The notes beneath the pieces are model-generated. The model was given only the letters and a program-made list of their open reading frames with translations, had not been told where the DNA came from and ran no database searches. From a virus: a stretch of 64,000 bases of DNA. The position numbers and the translations under genes were made by a program. Every line of letters starts with the position of its first letter. The first letter of the stretch is position 1. The stretch lies in the IMG/VR virus record IMGVR_UViG_3300027541_000009, positions 220,051-284,050 of that record, one strand, 5' to 3'. Shown here in pieces: positions 49,748 to 59,789 of this stretch.

Positions 49748-50749
49748 ATGTTTGAGTATTTCTATAACGAAATTTTAAGAAGAACTGTCATATCATTTGG
49801 TTCATTGTTTAATGATATAAAGATTAAGCATAAAAACACCGAAGATGATGTTGTAAGTATTATTAAGGTTCCTCTGGCATATGGACCTACTCAAAAATTT
49901 CTTGCCCGATTAGAGCAATCTGCAAATTTAAATAAACCAGTTCAAATTACACTCCCAAGGATGTCTTTTGAATTTACTGGGTTGACATATGATCCAACAA
50001 GAAAATCAACAACTACTCAAACATTTACAGCAAAAGATGTAAATGATACTAAGGAAACAAAAAAAGCATATTTACCTGTTCCATATAATATGCAATTTGA
50101 ATTAAGCATCATGTCAAAATTAAATGATGATGCATTGCAAATTATTGAACAAATTCTTCCATATTTCCAACCAGCTTACACAATGACAGTGGAGTTAGTT
50201 GATAGTATTAATGAAAAAAGAGATATTCCTGTGGTATTAGAAAATATTACGATGCAGGATGACTATGAAGGAGATTTTACTACAAGAAGAGTTTTAATTT
50301 ATACATTAAGATTTACTGCAAAGGTTTATCTATTTGGTCCTATTTCTTCTGCAACGAAGGACATTATCAAGAAAACTACTATCAGTTATATTACAGGAGA
50401 TACTACAAATTCTCCAACAAGAGAAGTTGTATATTCCGCTCAACCAAGAGCAATCAAAAATTACACTGGCACTGTTTTAACCAACTTAGCAAAGGATGTT
50501 AATACTGAAGATACCCTAATTACCGTAAATAATGCAGCATCAATTGTCAAGAATTCTTATTTGGATATTGAGGGGGAAGAAGTTTATGTAAAACTTGTTT
50601 CTGGCAATGTTTTAACTGTAGAAAGAGGTAGAGATGAAACTCAGATTACATCTCATCTTTCCGGTGCTGAAGTTAAATCAATTACTCAGCAAGATAATCT
50701 CTTGATTGAAGATGGTGATGATTTTGGATTTAGTGGAAGTGCTTTTTAA
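49748..50749 (+). CDS. 15: Tail completion/sheath stabiliser gp15
   Basis: 333 residues versus 272 in T4. MFEYFYNEILRRTVISFGSL and YELSIMSK-like LSIMSKLNDDALQIIEQILP followed by YFQPAYT are diagnostic. It caps the tail tube and sheath. The C terminus (about 240-320) adds a module with SYLDIEGEEVYVKLVSG and VERGRDETQITSHLSGAEV, the same kind as IDDE modules in the giant proteins. Confidence 0.92.
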   Translation: MFEYFYNEILRRTVISFGSLFNDIKIKHKNTEDDVVSIIKVPLAYGPTQKFLARLEQSANLNKPVQITLPRMSFEFTGLTYDPTRKSTTTQTFTAKDVNDTKETKKAYLPVPYNMQFELSIMSKLNDDALQIIEQILPYFQPAYTMTVELVDSINEKRDIPVVLENITMQDDYEGDFTTRRVLIYTLRFTAKVYLFGPISSATKDIIKKTTISYITGDTTNSPTREVVYSAQPRAIKNYTGTVLTNLAKDVNTEDTLITVNNAASIVKNSYLDIEGEEVYVKLVSGNVLTVERGRDETQITSHLSGAEVKSITQQDNLLIEDGDDFGFSGSAF

Positions 50750-50752
50750 ACT

Positions 50753-51190
50753 ATGGATAAAAAATTTAATTCTCTGAATGATGCTTTCAATTTAGAAAAT
50801 AGTGGAAGTTTAGATATAGTTCCTACAGAAGTTGATTCTGTTGTAGAAAAAGTTGAAAAAATTTCTTCGGATTTTGATGATATAAAAAAAGATTACAATT
50901 ACACAAGAGGAAATTTATATTCCTTAATAGAAAAGGGACAAGAGGCAATAAATGGAATTTTAGAACTTGCTCAAGAAAGTGAAATGCCAAGGGCTTATGA
51001 AGTTGCTGGTCAATTGATAAAAAGTGTTGCAGATGCAACTGACAAACTTATGGATTTGCAGAAGAAATTGAAAGATATTGAGGAACAAAAGCAATCTAAA
51101 AGCCCAACAACCGTCAATAATGCACTTTTTGTTGGTTCTACAGCTGATTTAGCTAAGTTATTGAAAAGTCAACTGAATCAAGAAGAATAA
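50753..51190 (+). CDS. 16: Terminase small subunit gp16
   Basis: 145 residues (T4 gp16: 164). The central coiled coil with KDYNYTRGNLYSLIEKGQEA and SEMPRAYEVAGQLIKSVADA is the family signature. Recognises and presents phage DNA to the large terminase. In many T4-like phages gp17 follows directly; here fibre genes follow and gp17 is not in the window. Confidence 0.92.
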   Translation: MDKKFNSLNDAFNLENSGSLDIVPTEVDSVVEKVEKISSDFDDIKKDYNYTRGNLYSLIEKGQEAINGILELAQESEMPRAYEVAGQLIKSVADATDKLMDLQKKLKDIEEQKQSKSPTTVNNALFVGSTADLAKLLKSQLNQEE

Positions 51191-51197
51191 ATAAATA
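51186..51197 (+). promoter_or_regulatory. Double T4-type late promoter
   Basis: Two overlapping AATAAATA boxes (51186-51193 and 51190-51197), 17-21 nt before ATG 51215. Drives the fibre block. Confidence 0.65.
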
Positions 51198-51214
51198 AAA
51201 TACTAAAATTATAA

Positions 51215-51550
51215 ATGGCGGTTCCAGCAGTCAATATAACAATTGAAAGAGGGACAGATTTTGAAAGTGTCTTCACTGTAACAAATCCAGATGGATCAGC
51301 ACTTAATTTAAATAATTTTTCTTCAGTCTCTAAAATAAAGAAGTTTCCATCTTCAGGAACTTCAACGCCCTTTTCTGTTGGAATTGTTACTTCAAGGGGA
51401 CAGGTAATTCTTTCTATGGGAAGTACAGTATCTTCAACTTTAGAAGATGGAAGACATTATTATGATGTTGTCATTATTAACAATTCCACCGGAAAGAAAA
51501 AGAAAATCATTGAAGGTATGGCAATTGTGACACCCTCTGCGTCAGTTTAA
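51215..51550 (+). CDS. Small beta-rich structural protein
   Basis: 111 residues (MAVPAVNITIERGTDFESVF). Beta-strand alternation throughout, Ig-like or baseplate-adaptor-like (pattern inference): RGTDFESVFTVTNPDGSALN, then EDGRHYYDVVIINNSTGKKK. Similar small genes precede fibre genes in cyanophages. Possibly an adaptor for the collagen-like fibre. Confidence 0.7.
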   Translation: MAVPAVNITIERGTDFESVFTVTNPDGSALNLNNFSSVSKIKKFPSSGTSTPFSVGIVTSRGQVILSMGSTVSSTLEDGRHYYDVVIINNSTGKKKKIIEGMAIVTPSASV

Positions 51551-51560
51551 GGAGATATAA

Positions 51561-54500
51561 ATGACAGATTATAATGTCACTTTAGGATATACTTCAGACT
51601 TCGTTGTAACGCAGGAAGGTTACGCAGCCCAAGGAGCCCAAGGAACTCAAGGTTCTCAGGGGATTCAGGGACTTGATGGTTCTCAAGGTTCTCAAGGATT
51701 ATCTGGAGAATTTGCTGGACAAGGTGTACAAGGAACTGAGGGTTCTCAGGGTCTACAAGGCACTGATGGAGCTCAGGGAGTACAGGGGTCTGATGGGGCA
51801 CAGGGTGTACAAGGTGCTAATGGAACGCAAGGTTTACAAGGAACACAAGGTAGATCTGGACCACAAGGATTTGATGGAGCGCAGGGTCTACAAGGCGTCC
51901 AGGGTATTCAGGGAATTCAGGGTAATATAGGAACACAAGGTTCTATAGGTGTTCAAGGTCAAAGAGGTACTCAAGGAAATAATGGGTCTCAGGGATCTCA
52001 GGGATTACAGGGTCTCCAAGGTATTCAAGGTGATTATGGTTTTCAAGGAACTCAAGGTTTACAAGGTTCTCAAGGAAATTTAGGTTCTCAAGGTTTAAGG
52101 GGACCACTTGGTGACCAAGGAATTCAAGGTGTTCAAGGTTTACAGGGTCTTCAAGGTTTACAGGGTCTTCAGGGTCTTCAGGGTCTTCAGGGTTTATTAG
52201 GTTCTCAGGGTATTCAAGGGTTACGAGGTCAGCAAGGATCCCAAGGAACTCAAGGAGAACAAGGTATTCAAGGTTTACAGGGTCTTCAAGGTTCTCAGGG
52301 TCTTCAGGGTTTATTAGGTTCTCAGGGTTTCCAAGGTTCTCAAGGAAGAACTGGAACTCAAGGTAGTTTGGGTGTTCAAGGTAATCTCGGATCTCAAGGT
52401 ATTCAGGGAGATATAGGTTTTCAAGGTTTACAAGGTATTCAGGGTTCTGGTTCTCAGGGAATTTCGGGAACTCAAGGTCTTCAAGGACTATCTGGAGAAT
52501 TTGCTGGTCAAGGAGCTCAAGGTTCTTTAGGTTATCAGGGTTCGCAGGGTATTCAGGGTGGATTGAGTGCTCAAGGTTCTCAAGGATTATTAGGAACACA
52601 AGGACTTCAAGGTTCGCAGGGTATTCAGGGTGGATTAAGTACTCAAGGTTCTCAAGGTTCAATAGGAACACAAGGATCTCAGGGATTAATTGGTGTTCAA
52701 GGAAGATTGGGAAGTAAAGGAGATCTTGGTTCCCAAGGTTCCCAAGGTTCTCAGGGTTCTCAAGGTATTCAGGGAGACGAAGGACCTCAAGGTTCTCAAG
52801 GAATTAGAGGATTTGGACCCCAAGGTGTTCAAGGTGTTCAAGGTAATACTGGATTTGGATTGCAAGGAATTCAGGGATCTTTTGGCGATAGAGGTCCTCA
52901 AGGTCTTCAGGGAATTTTTGGTCCTCAAGGAATACAAGGTCTGCAAGGAACTAGTGGTTCTCAAGGTAGTCAAGGTCTCCAAGGATTATCTGGAGAATTT
53001 GCTGGACAAGGTGTTCAGGGGGCAGATGGTCCTCAAGGTATTCAAGGTATTCAAGGTATTCAAGGTATTCAAGGAGAAAATGGTCCTCAAGGTCCTCAAG
53101 GTCCTCAAGGTAGGTTTGGTGGAGTTGGTCCTCAAGGTTTCCAAGGAGCCCAAGGTATTCAGGGTGGTTTAAGTGCTCAAGGTTCTCAGGGATCTCAGGG
53201 AGATGTGGGTCTTCAAGGTCTTCAGGGACTATCCGGAGAATTTGCTGGGCAAGGAACTCAAGGTGCAATAGGAATTCAAGGATACGATGGTTCGCAAGGT
53301 TCTCAAGGTATTCAAGGATTACCTGGAGAATTTGCTGGACAAGGTGTTCAAGGGTCTCAGGGTGTTCAAGGAACTCAAGGTCTTCAAGGTCTTCAAGGTC
53401 TTCAGGGATTATCTGGACAATTTGCTGGACAGGGTGTACAGGGAAGTGTTGGTTCTCAAGGATTTCAAGGTGTTCAAGGTAATATAGGAGATCCTGGAAA
53501 TGAAGGTCCACCGGGACCTGCAGGATCACAAGGAGTTCAGGGATCTATTGGTGAACAGGGCGAACAAGGTGAGCAAGGAGCTCAGGGTATCTCCGGAGAA
53601 TTTGTTGCCCAAGGTGCCCAAGGTGCTCAAGGTTTAGGTGGAATTCAAGGTCTACAGGGTCTACAGGGTCTCCAAGGTCTCCAAGGATTATCCGGAGAAT
53701 TTGCTGGACAAGGAACTCAAGGAACACAAGGTCTCCGAGGTGAACAAGGAGTTCAGGGCATTCAGGGTGTTCAAGGTATTCAAGGATTAGATGGAACTCA
53801 AGGTGCCCAAGGTTCACAAGGTCTCCAAGGTCCCCAAGGTCTTCAAGGTCTTCAAGGAATATCTGGAGAATTTGCTGGACAAGGAACTCAGGGAACACAA
53901 GGTAGAGTGGGAACTGGAGTTCAAGGTTCTTCTGGAAACCAAGGAATTCAGGGTCTTCAAGGTTCTCAAGGTTTTGAAGGTTCTCAAGGAGCTAGAGGTG
54001 AAAGAGGTCTTCAGGGTCTTCAAGGAATATCTGGAGAATTTGTTGGACAGGGGGCTCAAGGTTCTTCTGGATTATCGGGTTCTCAGGGTGCTCAAGGAAT
54101 TCTTGGATCTACAGGTGTTCAGGGTTCTCAAGGTATCCCCGGAGAATTTGCTGGCCAAGGAGCCCAGGGGTCTGCTGGGTTTAGTGGTTCTCAGGGTTCT
54201 CAAGGTATCCCCGGAGAATTTGCGGGGCAAGGTACTCAAGGTTCTCAGGGGTTAATAGGTATTCAGGGTGAAATTGGAGCACAAGGAATTCAAGGTTTTG
54301 AGGGGCAAGGAATTCAAGGATCTGTCGGTGATATCGGTTCTATTGGACCTATAGGACCACAAGGAATTTCCGGACAATTTGCTGGACAAGGTGTACAGGG
54401 AAGTATTGGATCTCAAGGTATTATTGGATTTGGCATTCAAGGATCTCAAGGATTACCCGGAGAATTTGCTGGTCAAGGTGTCCAAGGTACTCAAGGCGTT

Positions 54501-56828
54501 CAAGGAAATACTGGATTTGGAATACAAGGTTCTCAAGGCATTCAAGGTTCTCAAGGTTCTCAGGGAAGATCTGGAAATGCAGGAGCTCAGGGAGCTCATG
54601 GTATACAAGGTGCTCAGGGTATTTCGGGAATTCTTGGTACTCAAGTAACAAGTATTTTATATGTAACCTCAGATGGAAACGACACAAACACAGGACTCAA
54701 ACTCGGAGATGCAAAAAGAACAATTGGAGCAGCTCTCACAGTAGCAACAACTGGAACAGTTATTAAGGTTACTTCTGGACATTATGTAGAAAATAATCCA
54801 CTAGTCCTTAAAAAACAAGTTTCAATTACTGGAGATAGTTTGAGAGAGGTATCAGTATCTCCACTAAATCCAGACCAAGATTTATTCCATGTTTCTGAAG
54901 GAAATTATGTGACTGAAATTTCATATACTGGTTCTTTAAATAAAGGAAAAGCAGTATTTGCATTTAATCCAAACCAGATAGGTTTTTCAAGCCAATCTCC
55001 TTATATTAGGAACTGTACTAATTTTATTGTCAACAGTATTGGAATGAAGATTGATGGTAACCATGTTCTTGGTCCATTTAAGAGTATGGTTACAGATTCC
55101 TTTACACAATACAATCAAAATGGTATTGGAGTTTCTATTACTAATGGTGGATATGCCCAGTTGGTATCATTGTTTACTATATGCAATGACATAGCTGTCT
55201 ATTGCGGATCTGGTGGAGCATGTGATTTAACAAACTCAAATGCTTCATTCGGTAATTATGGTCTTGTTGCTGATGGTGTAGGTAGTAAGAGTTATACTGG
55301 AATTGTTACTGAACAATCTTCAGCAAATTCAAGTACATTCGTAGTTAATTTGAATTCTCCAATTTTAGGTATAGTTTCTGCAAGATATGATAATACCACT
55401 GGAATATTAACTGCAACTACAAATATTCCCCATAAGTTTTCAGTTGGAATGGGAGTATCTTTACATGGTTTGGAATTTAATTGCCCTTCAGGTCCCGGAA
55501 TAGTCACATATCCTTCTGGAAGAAATGGGTATACATTCAATACCGTTTCTGTTGCTCCCGGTAGATACTATGATGCATATAATTTGATTCAATCAAATCG
55601 TCAAGAAATTGTTGATTTGGCATATAACGCCATAGGAGTTGCATATACTGACTTCACAAATCCAAGCCCAGATAAGTGCAAAAGAGATATTGGATATATT
55701 GTAGATGCAGTATCGATTGATGTTAGAGATTATACAAGTAAAAATACTTTAGATGCTACTAAAGCGTATTTTAAATTAGATGGATCAATTTTAACACATG
55801 GTGTTGATGGAGAAGTTCCTCAGACAATTGTTGGGTTTACTTCTGCAAGAGAATTAATGAAACTTGCGATTACTAATAATTTAACAAATAAGGATTTATC
55901 AATCATTGCAGATCCTCTTACAGGCATCAATACAAGTCCATCATCATGTGCCGATGTACAGTCATTCATAGACAATCTTGTTGGTATTATCACAACTCGC
56001 CTAAATGCAGGAAATATAAATGGAGCAAACGCTTTGCCAGCGGTTTCTATGGCAAGCACCACATTTAGTGTTTATGTTGGAGTTTCTACTCTTCCACATG
56101 CTCATATTTCAAATACAGGAACAGTAAATATCAGTATTGTAAGACCATTCGATGGTCAAGTAATTTATTTTGATAGATTATATTATACAATAAAAGGTAT
56201 TGGTATATCATCTGGAGGTAGTGGATATACTGGACCTGCAATAGTAACTATTGATCCACCAGAGTCTGACTGGGGCATACCAGCGACTGCATCTGTGCAA
56301 ATTACAAATGGATCAATTTCTTCAGTTGATATTATTTCCGAAGGTAGGGGATATACTGTTGCACCAAAAGTTACTTTTAGCTCCCCAAATGCAGGAATAA
56401 ATACAGCCATAGGATCGGCAATTATTTCTCCTGTATATTATGCAGTATTGAGTTCGACTCCAATTTCAAGTGGAATCTGTACTATTACTGTTAATGATAC
56501 AATTCCTTATGTAGTTGGTGTTGGCAGTGAAGTTAATTTCTTCAAACAAAGTCGTGTTTTAGCTTCTGGTCATTCTCTAGAATATATTGGTTCTGGTGTT
56601 GACATTGCAACAGCTCTTCCTAGAAATGGTGGTGTTCCTATTCAACAAAATGAAACTGATTCTAGAAATGGCGGATTGGTTGTTTATACTACTACCGATC
56701 AATCTGGCAATTTTAGAATTGGTGATGGAGTTGTTATTAATCAACAAACAGGAACAATCAGTGGTGCATCTTATACAAGAAGTTTATTTTCTACAATGAC
56801 ACCATTCATACTCGCATTAGGAGGATAA
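51561..56828 (+). CDS. Collagen-like fibre protein with C-terminal beta-helix
   Basis: 1755 residues. Residues 1-21 form a head segment. About 22-1029 is a Gly-X-Y collagen domain dominated by GxQ triplets ([10 protein letters not shown]). It is interrupted about 14 times by GEFAGQG or close variants (GQFAGQG, GEFVAQG), where an Ala replaces a triplet Gly. Residues 1030-1755 begin [20 protein letters not shown], an N-terminal cap typical of right-handed beta-helix proteins. The end ([17 protein letters not shown]) resembles a fibre C terminus. Likely a long trimeric tail or head fibre. Proline is rare, so the triple helix must rest on Gln/Glu and trimerisation at the C terminus. Confidence 0.9.
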   Translation: MTDYNVTLGYTSDFVVTQEGYAAQGAQGTQGSQGIQGLDGSQGSQGLSGEFAGQGVQGTEGSQGLQGTDGAQGVQGSDGAQGVQGANGTQGLQGTQGRSGPQGFDGAQGLQGVQGIQGIQGNIGTQGSIGVQGQRGTQGNNGSQGSQGLQGLQGIQGDYGFQGTQGLQGSQGNLGSQGLRGPLGDQGIQGVQGLQGLQGLQGLQGLQGLQGLLGSQGIQGLRGQQGSQGTQGEQGIQGLQGLQGSQGLQGLLGSQGFQGSQGRTGTQGSLGVQGNLGSQGIQGDIGFQGLQGIQGSGSQGISGTQGLQGLSGEFAGQGAQGSLGYQGSQGIQGGLSAQGSQGLLGTQGLQGSQGIQGGLSTQGSQGSIGTQGSQGLIGVQGRLGSKGDLGSQGSQGSQGSQGIQGDEGPQGSQGIRGFGPQGVQGVQGNTGFGLQGIQGSFGDRGPQGLQGIFGPQGIQGLQGTSGSQGSQGLQGLSGEFAGQGVQGADGPQGIQGIQGIQGIQGENGPQGPQGPQGRFGGVGPQGFQGAQGIQGGLSAQGSQGSQGDVGLQGLQGLSGEFAGQGTQGAIGIQGYDGSQGSQGIQGLPGEFAGQGVQGSQGVQGTQGLQGLQGLQGLSGQFAGQGVQGSVGSQGFQGVQGNIGDPGNEGPPGPAGSQGVQGSIGEQGEQGEQGAQGISGEFVAQGAQGAQGLGGIQGLQGLQGLQGLQGLSGEFAGQGTQGTQGLRGEQGVQGIQGVQGIQGLDGTQGAQGSQGLQGPQGLQGLQGISGEFAGQGTQGTQGRVGTGVQGSSGNQGIQGLQGSQGFEGSQGARGERGLQGLQGISGEFVGQGAQGSSGLSGSQGAQGILGSTGVQGSQGIPGEFAGQGAQGSAGFSGSQGSQGIPGEFAGQGTQGSQGLIGIQGEIGAQGIQGFEGQGIQGSVGDIGSIGPIGPQGISGQFAGQGVQGSIGSQGIIGFGIQGSQGLPGEFAGQGVQGTQGVQGNTGFGIQGSQGIQGSQGSQGRSGNAGAQGAHGIQGAQGISGILGTQVTSILYVTSDGNDTNTGLKLGDAKRTIGAALTVATTGTVIKVTSGHYVENNPLVLKKQVSITGDSLREVSVSPLNPDQDLFHVSEGNYVTEISYTGSLNKGKAVFAFNPNQIGFSSQSPYIRNCTNFIVNSIGMKIDGNHVLGPFKSMVTDSFTQYNQNGIGVSITNGGYAQLVSLFTICNDIAVYCGSGGACDLTNSNASFGNYGLVADGVGSKSYTGIVTEQSSANSSTFVVNLNSPILGIVSARYDNTTGILTATTNIPHKFSVGMGVSLHGLEFNCPSGPGIVTYPSGRNGYTFNTVSVAPGRYYDAYNLIQSNRQEIVDLAYNAIGVAYTDFTNPSPDKCKRDIGYIVDAVSIDVRDYTSKNTLDATKAYFKLDGSILTHGVDGEVPQTIVGFTSARELMKLAITNNLTNKDLSIIADPLTGINTSPSSCADVQSFIDNLVGIITTRLNAGNINGANALPAVSMASTTFSVYVGVSTLPHAHISNTGTVNISIVRPFDGQVIYFDRLYYTIKGIGISSGGSGYTGPAIVTIDPPESDWGIPATASVQITNGSISSVDIISEGRGYTVAPKVTFSSPNAGINTAIGSAIISPVYYAVLSSTPISSGICTITVNDTIPYVVGVGSEVNFFKQSRVLASGHSLEYIGSGVDIATALPRNGGVPIQQNETDSRNGGLVVYTTTDQSGNFRIGDGVVINQQTGTISGASYTRSLFSTMTPFILALGG

Positions 56829-56832
56829 TAAC

Positions 56833-57162
56833 ATGGCATTAGCACTTAATGTATTTCAGACAGTAACTTCAGTAGTTTCTACAAGTCCAGTAGAAGTTTA
56901 CACTGCTCCAGTCGGATATACTGGCGTTGTTCTTTTGGCACAAGTCACAAATATCGGAGCATCTCCCTACGATATAACATTTATTCATAGAAGAAGCTCT
57001 ACTGATACTGAATTGGTAAAAAATTATCCAATTTCGGGAAATGATACTGCAAATCTTCTCTCAGGAAAATTGGTTCTTGAGAGTGGAGATAAATTAGTTT
57101 TGTCGGGAAGTGATGCAACTAATTTAAAATTCATTGCAAGTATTTTAGAAACTCTTAACTAA
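56833..57162 (+). CDS. Small beta-sandwich virion protein
   Basis: 109 residues (MALALNVFQTVTSVVSTSPV...). VYTAPVGYTGVVLLAQVTNI and KLVLESGDKLVLSGSDATNL form a jelly-roll-like beta pattern frequent in phage fibre or head-decoration proteins. Placed between the collagen fibre and the PKD protein. Role inferred from context. Confidence 0.75.
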   Translation: MALALNVFQTVTSVVSTSPVEVYTAPVGYTGVVLLAQVTNIGASPYDITFIHRRSSTDTELVKNYPISGNDTANLLSGKLVLESGDKLVLSGSDATNLKFIASILETLN

Positions 57163-57169
57163 TACGAAA

Positions 57170-59788
57170 ATGACAAAATATCTCAGTAACAGACAAAAAA
57201 ATCTTAAGGTTGGTATCATATCATATACCGAAAGTAGTACGGTATTAGAAGTTACTGGGAAGGTTGGTATTGGTACAACAAATGCTTCATCAAAACTTCA
57301 TGTAATTGATGATGTATTAATAACAGGTGTTGTTACCGCATCATCATTTTCTGGGACTGGTGGATATTTAACTCTAGGTTCTGCTGATGATGGAAGTTTA
57401 ACATCATCAGGAGCATTGAATACATTCACAACCAATACAAAAATTGTCAATAGTATAGATGATTTAAACGAACTGGCATTTAATATTATTAGAAACACTG
57501 CAGTTACTAATGTCGATTTTTCATCAAATGTGGTGACTGGAGGTTCTCCTTTATCAATTACTTTATCAGTTACAAGTTCCGGAAACGCAAATAGGTATGA
57601 TGTTGATTGGGGCGATGGAACTACAACTTCTAACTACGCTTCTGCTTCTATTCCACATACATATACCCAACCTGCGGGAGGATTATTCTCAATCTCTTTG
57701 GTCGCCAAAAATAACTCCGGAATTGGAGCAGGGAGTAGTTATTCTGCGGCAAAGAGTAATTATATTACAGTTTATACACCAGATCCAGTTGTTACTTTTG
57801 ATTTATACAGAGCATCATCTGGAGGTACTGCTCTCTCAGGTAATGATTTATATGTTGTAGAAGGGCAATCTTTATACTTAGATAATAATACAACAAATAC
57901 TAATGGCGCAACAGTTAATTATACAATGAACTGGGGAGATGGATCAACTAATGATTCTATCCTAATTAATACTGCTAATGGAGGTGCTGATGCTTCTGCC
58001 GCTAGACTTCAGCATACTTGGAGTCAAGGTACAAATAGTTCTACAAGTAGAGATACACTTACACTAACTTTAAACGCACACAATACAGCAAACCCATCTG
58101 TTATTCCTGCTACTGGAACATCACTATTAAAAGTTTATGATGATGCTCCAACTGCACCAGATGGACTAAGCAGCAAAACATTATCGAATGTTACTAGCAC
58201 CGGGACTAGTCCAAGACTTGTTTCTGGATTTACTGATAATACTGGAGGTACAACACTAACAGCAGGTACTGATGTTAATCGCGTAACTAGTGGAACTGCT
58301 GAAGCAACAGCAATTTCTTCTTTTGCATATGATGCAAACAATGGAACTCTTACAGCACAGGTGAATGGTTCTTCAGATGGTTCCCGAGTATTAACTAGTG
58401 GAGATGATTCAGGAACTTATACGAGTTTGGTGATTACTGAAGAGAGTGATTATCAATTATTGAATTCTTCTGGTTCTACCACTACTTTCGCATCAAGCAT
58501 ATATTATCCAGGATTATATAAAGGATTCAAAGCAAAAGTTTCTAAATTAGTTTCTTCTTTAGCAACTGGTGTGAATAGTATGCAGTTGCTTCATAGTTCT
58601 ACTGGAAATACTAATACAGTGCAGTTTGTGAAAGATGATATAACCGCTACACCCGTTGTCAGTATTTCTACAGCAACACTTACCGAAAATGTTGCCGGCA
58701 CTTATCGATATGTTTCTGGTATTCCTTATTATAATACTGGTTCACCATCTCTTACTTTATCTGGACTGACAGTTACTAACCTTACTGGGCAGACATATAC
58801 TAATCAATCTAATATTGTTGAAGTTGATACTGGAACAAACCAAGAAGGAACTTCAAGTGCGGCTACAAATGATACTGATTACACTTATGCTCAGATTGAT
58901 GGTCCTTCAAGTATGCTGAGTGGTGGGATACCGATTGCTAATGTTGGAGTGTCTTCACCATATGCTATTGCAAGTTTGACCGTTCCAATCACATCATCAA
59001 GCGTAAGAACTGTTGATAGAGTTAGAGTTCGTGCTAAGAATGTAAATGGAACCAGTAGTTACACAAGTGATATTTCAACGAACATTCAAGTTCATACTGC
59101 ATCTCAATCTGGAATTTCCGAAATTTCTATAGCAGTTCCTTCTGGACTTGGTGATGGAACTTACACTGACAATGGTAAGAGAATATATGATTTTGGTCCC
59201 GGAATTACTACAAACACTCCATCATATAGTGGCGTAACTAATTTTTACACCAACAACCCATATTCAGAATCTTCTTCTCCTGCGGGAATTACTGCAACAA
59301 GAGAAGCGGTTGTGAGATTGGGTAGCATCACTCATAATCAAGTGAACTACTCAACTGGATATCTCCCAGTTGGTCCAGATTTTTCATCTGGAAGAAGTGG
59401 AACTCAGTATTTCACTTTTGCATTTAGAAGAAAAGTTGTTGCTAACTTTGATATTAATATCACAAGTTCTACAGGTATTTCGGGTCTCTGGATTGCTGCA
59501 CCCGGAACAAGTATAGATACTACAAGTGGATTAAATGGTTGGTTAAAAGCAGACACTGCTTATGCAGGTTCCGGTGTTCCGGGGAGTGGATCTGGTGGAA
59601 ATGGTTCTGATGGTTGTGCTGTTACTAATGGAGATAGAATTATTGCTTCAACATCTTTAAGTGGTGGATATACTATGACCTTAGGTAGCGAAAATATGAG
59701 TAATGCTACTGGCAATGTTGTTCTCGTAAGAATTGCTTTAACATCTGGACAATCTATAACGAGTCTTAGCATAGGAGCTGCTGCGTAA
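57170..59788 (+). CDS. PKD-domain tail-fibre-like protein
   Basis: 872 residues. The N terminus (YLSNRQKNLKVGIISYTESS, then VGIGTTNASSKLHV) is typical of cyanophage fibre proteins. Two PKD-type domains: about 110-200 (DVDWGDGTTTSNYAS...HTYTQPAG) and 205-325 (MNWGDGSTNDS...HTWSQG). The remaining 500 residues are Ser/Thr-rich beta sequence, with a Gly/Ser-rich C-terminal stretch (GSGVPGSGSGGNGSDG). Probably a receptor-binding or fibre-tip protein. Stop is 1 nt before the next ATG. Confidence 0.85.
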   Translation: MTKYLSNRQKNLKVGIISYTESSTVLEVTGKVGIGTTNASSKLHVIDDVLITGVVTASSFSGTGGYLTLGSADDGSLTSSGALNTFTTNTKIVNSIDDLNELAFNIIRNTAVTNVDFSSNVVTGGSPLSITLSVTSSGNANRYDVDWGDGTTTSNYASASIPHTYTQPAGGLFSISLVAKNNSGIGAGSSYSAAKSNYITVYTPDPVVTFDLYRASSGGTALSGNDLYVVEGQSLYLDNNTTNTNGATVNYTMNWGDGSTNDSILINTANGGADASAARLQHTWSQGTNSSTSRDTLTLTLNAHNTANPSVIPATGTSLLKVYDDAPTAPDGLSSKTLSNVTSTGTSPRLVSGFTDNTGGTTLTAGTDVNRVTSGTAEATAISSFAYDANNGTLTAQVNGSSDGSRVLTSGDDSGTYTSLVITEESDYQLLNSSGSTTTFASSIYYPGLYKGFKAKVSKLVSSLATGVNSMQLLHSSTGNTNTVQFVKDDITATPVVSISTATLTENVAGTYRYVSGIPYYNTGSPSLTLSGLTVTNLTGQTYTNQSNIVEVDTGTNQEGTSSAATNDTDYTYAQIDGPSSMLSGGIPIANVGVSSPYAIASLTVPITSSSVRTVDRVRVRAKNVNGTSSYTSDISTNIQVHTASQSGISEISIAVPSGLGDGTYTDNGKRIYDFGPGITTNTPSYSGVTNFYTNNPYSESSSPAGITATREAVVRLGSITHNQVNYSTGYLPVGPDFSSGRSGTQYFTFAFRRKVVANFDINITSSTGISGLWIAAPGTSIDTTSGLNGWLKADTAYAGSGVPGSGSGGNGSDGCAVTNGDRIIASTSLSGGYTMTLGSENMSNATGNVVLVRIALTSGQSITSLSIGAAA

Positions 59789-59789
59789 A

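Noticed and set aside
51577-54687. Several long open frames on the minus strand and in other + frames across the collagen region
   Set aside because: They arise from the repetitive GGT-CAA/GGA-style codons, giving stop-free Leu/Glu or Lys/Val-rich shadows with no promoter or ribosome-binding site.
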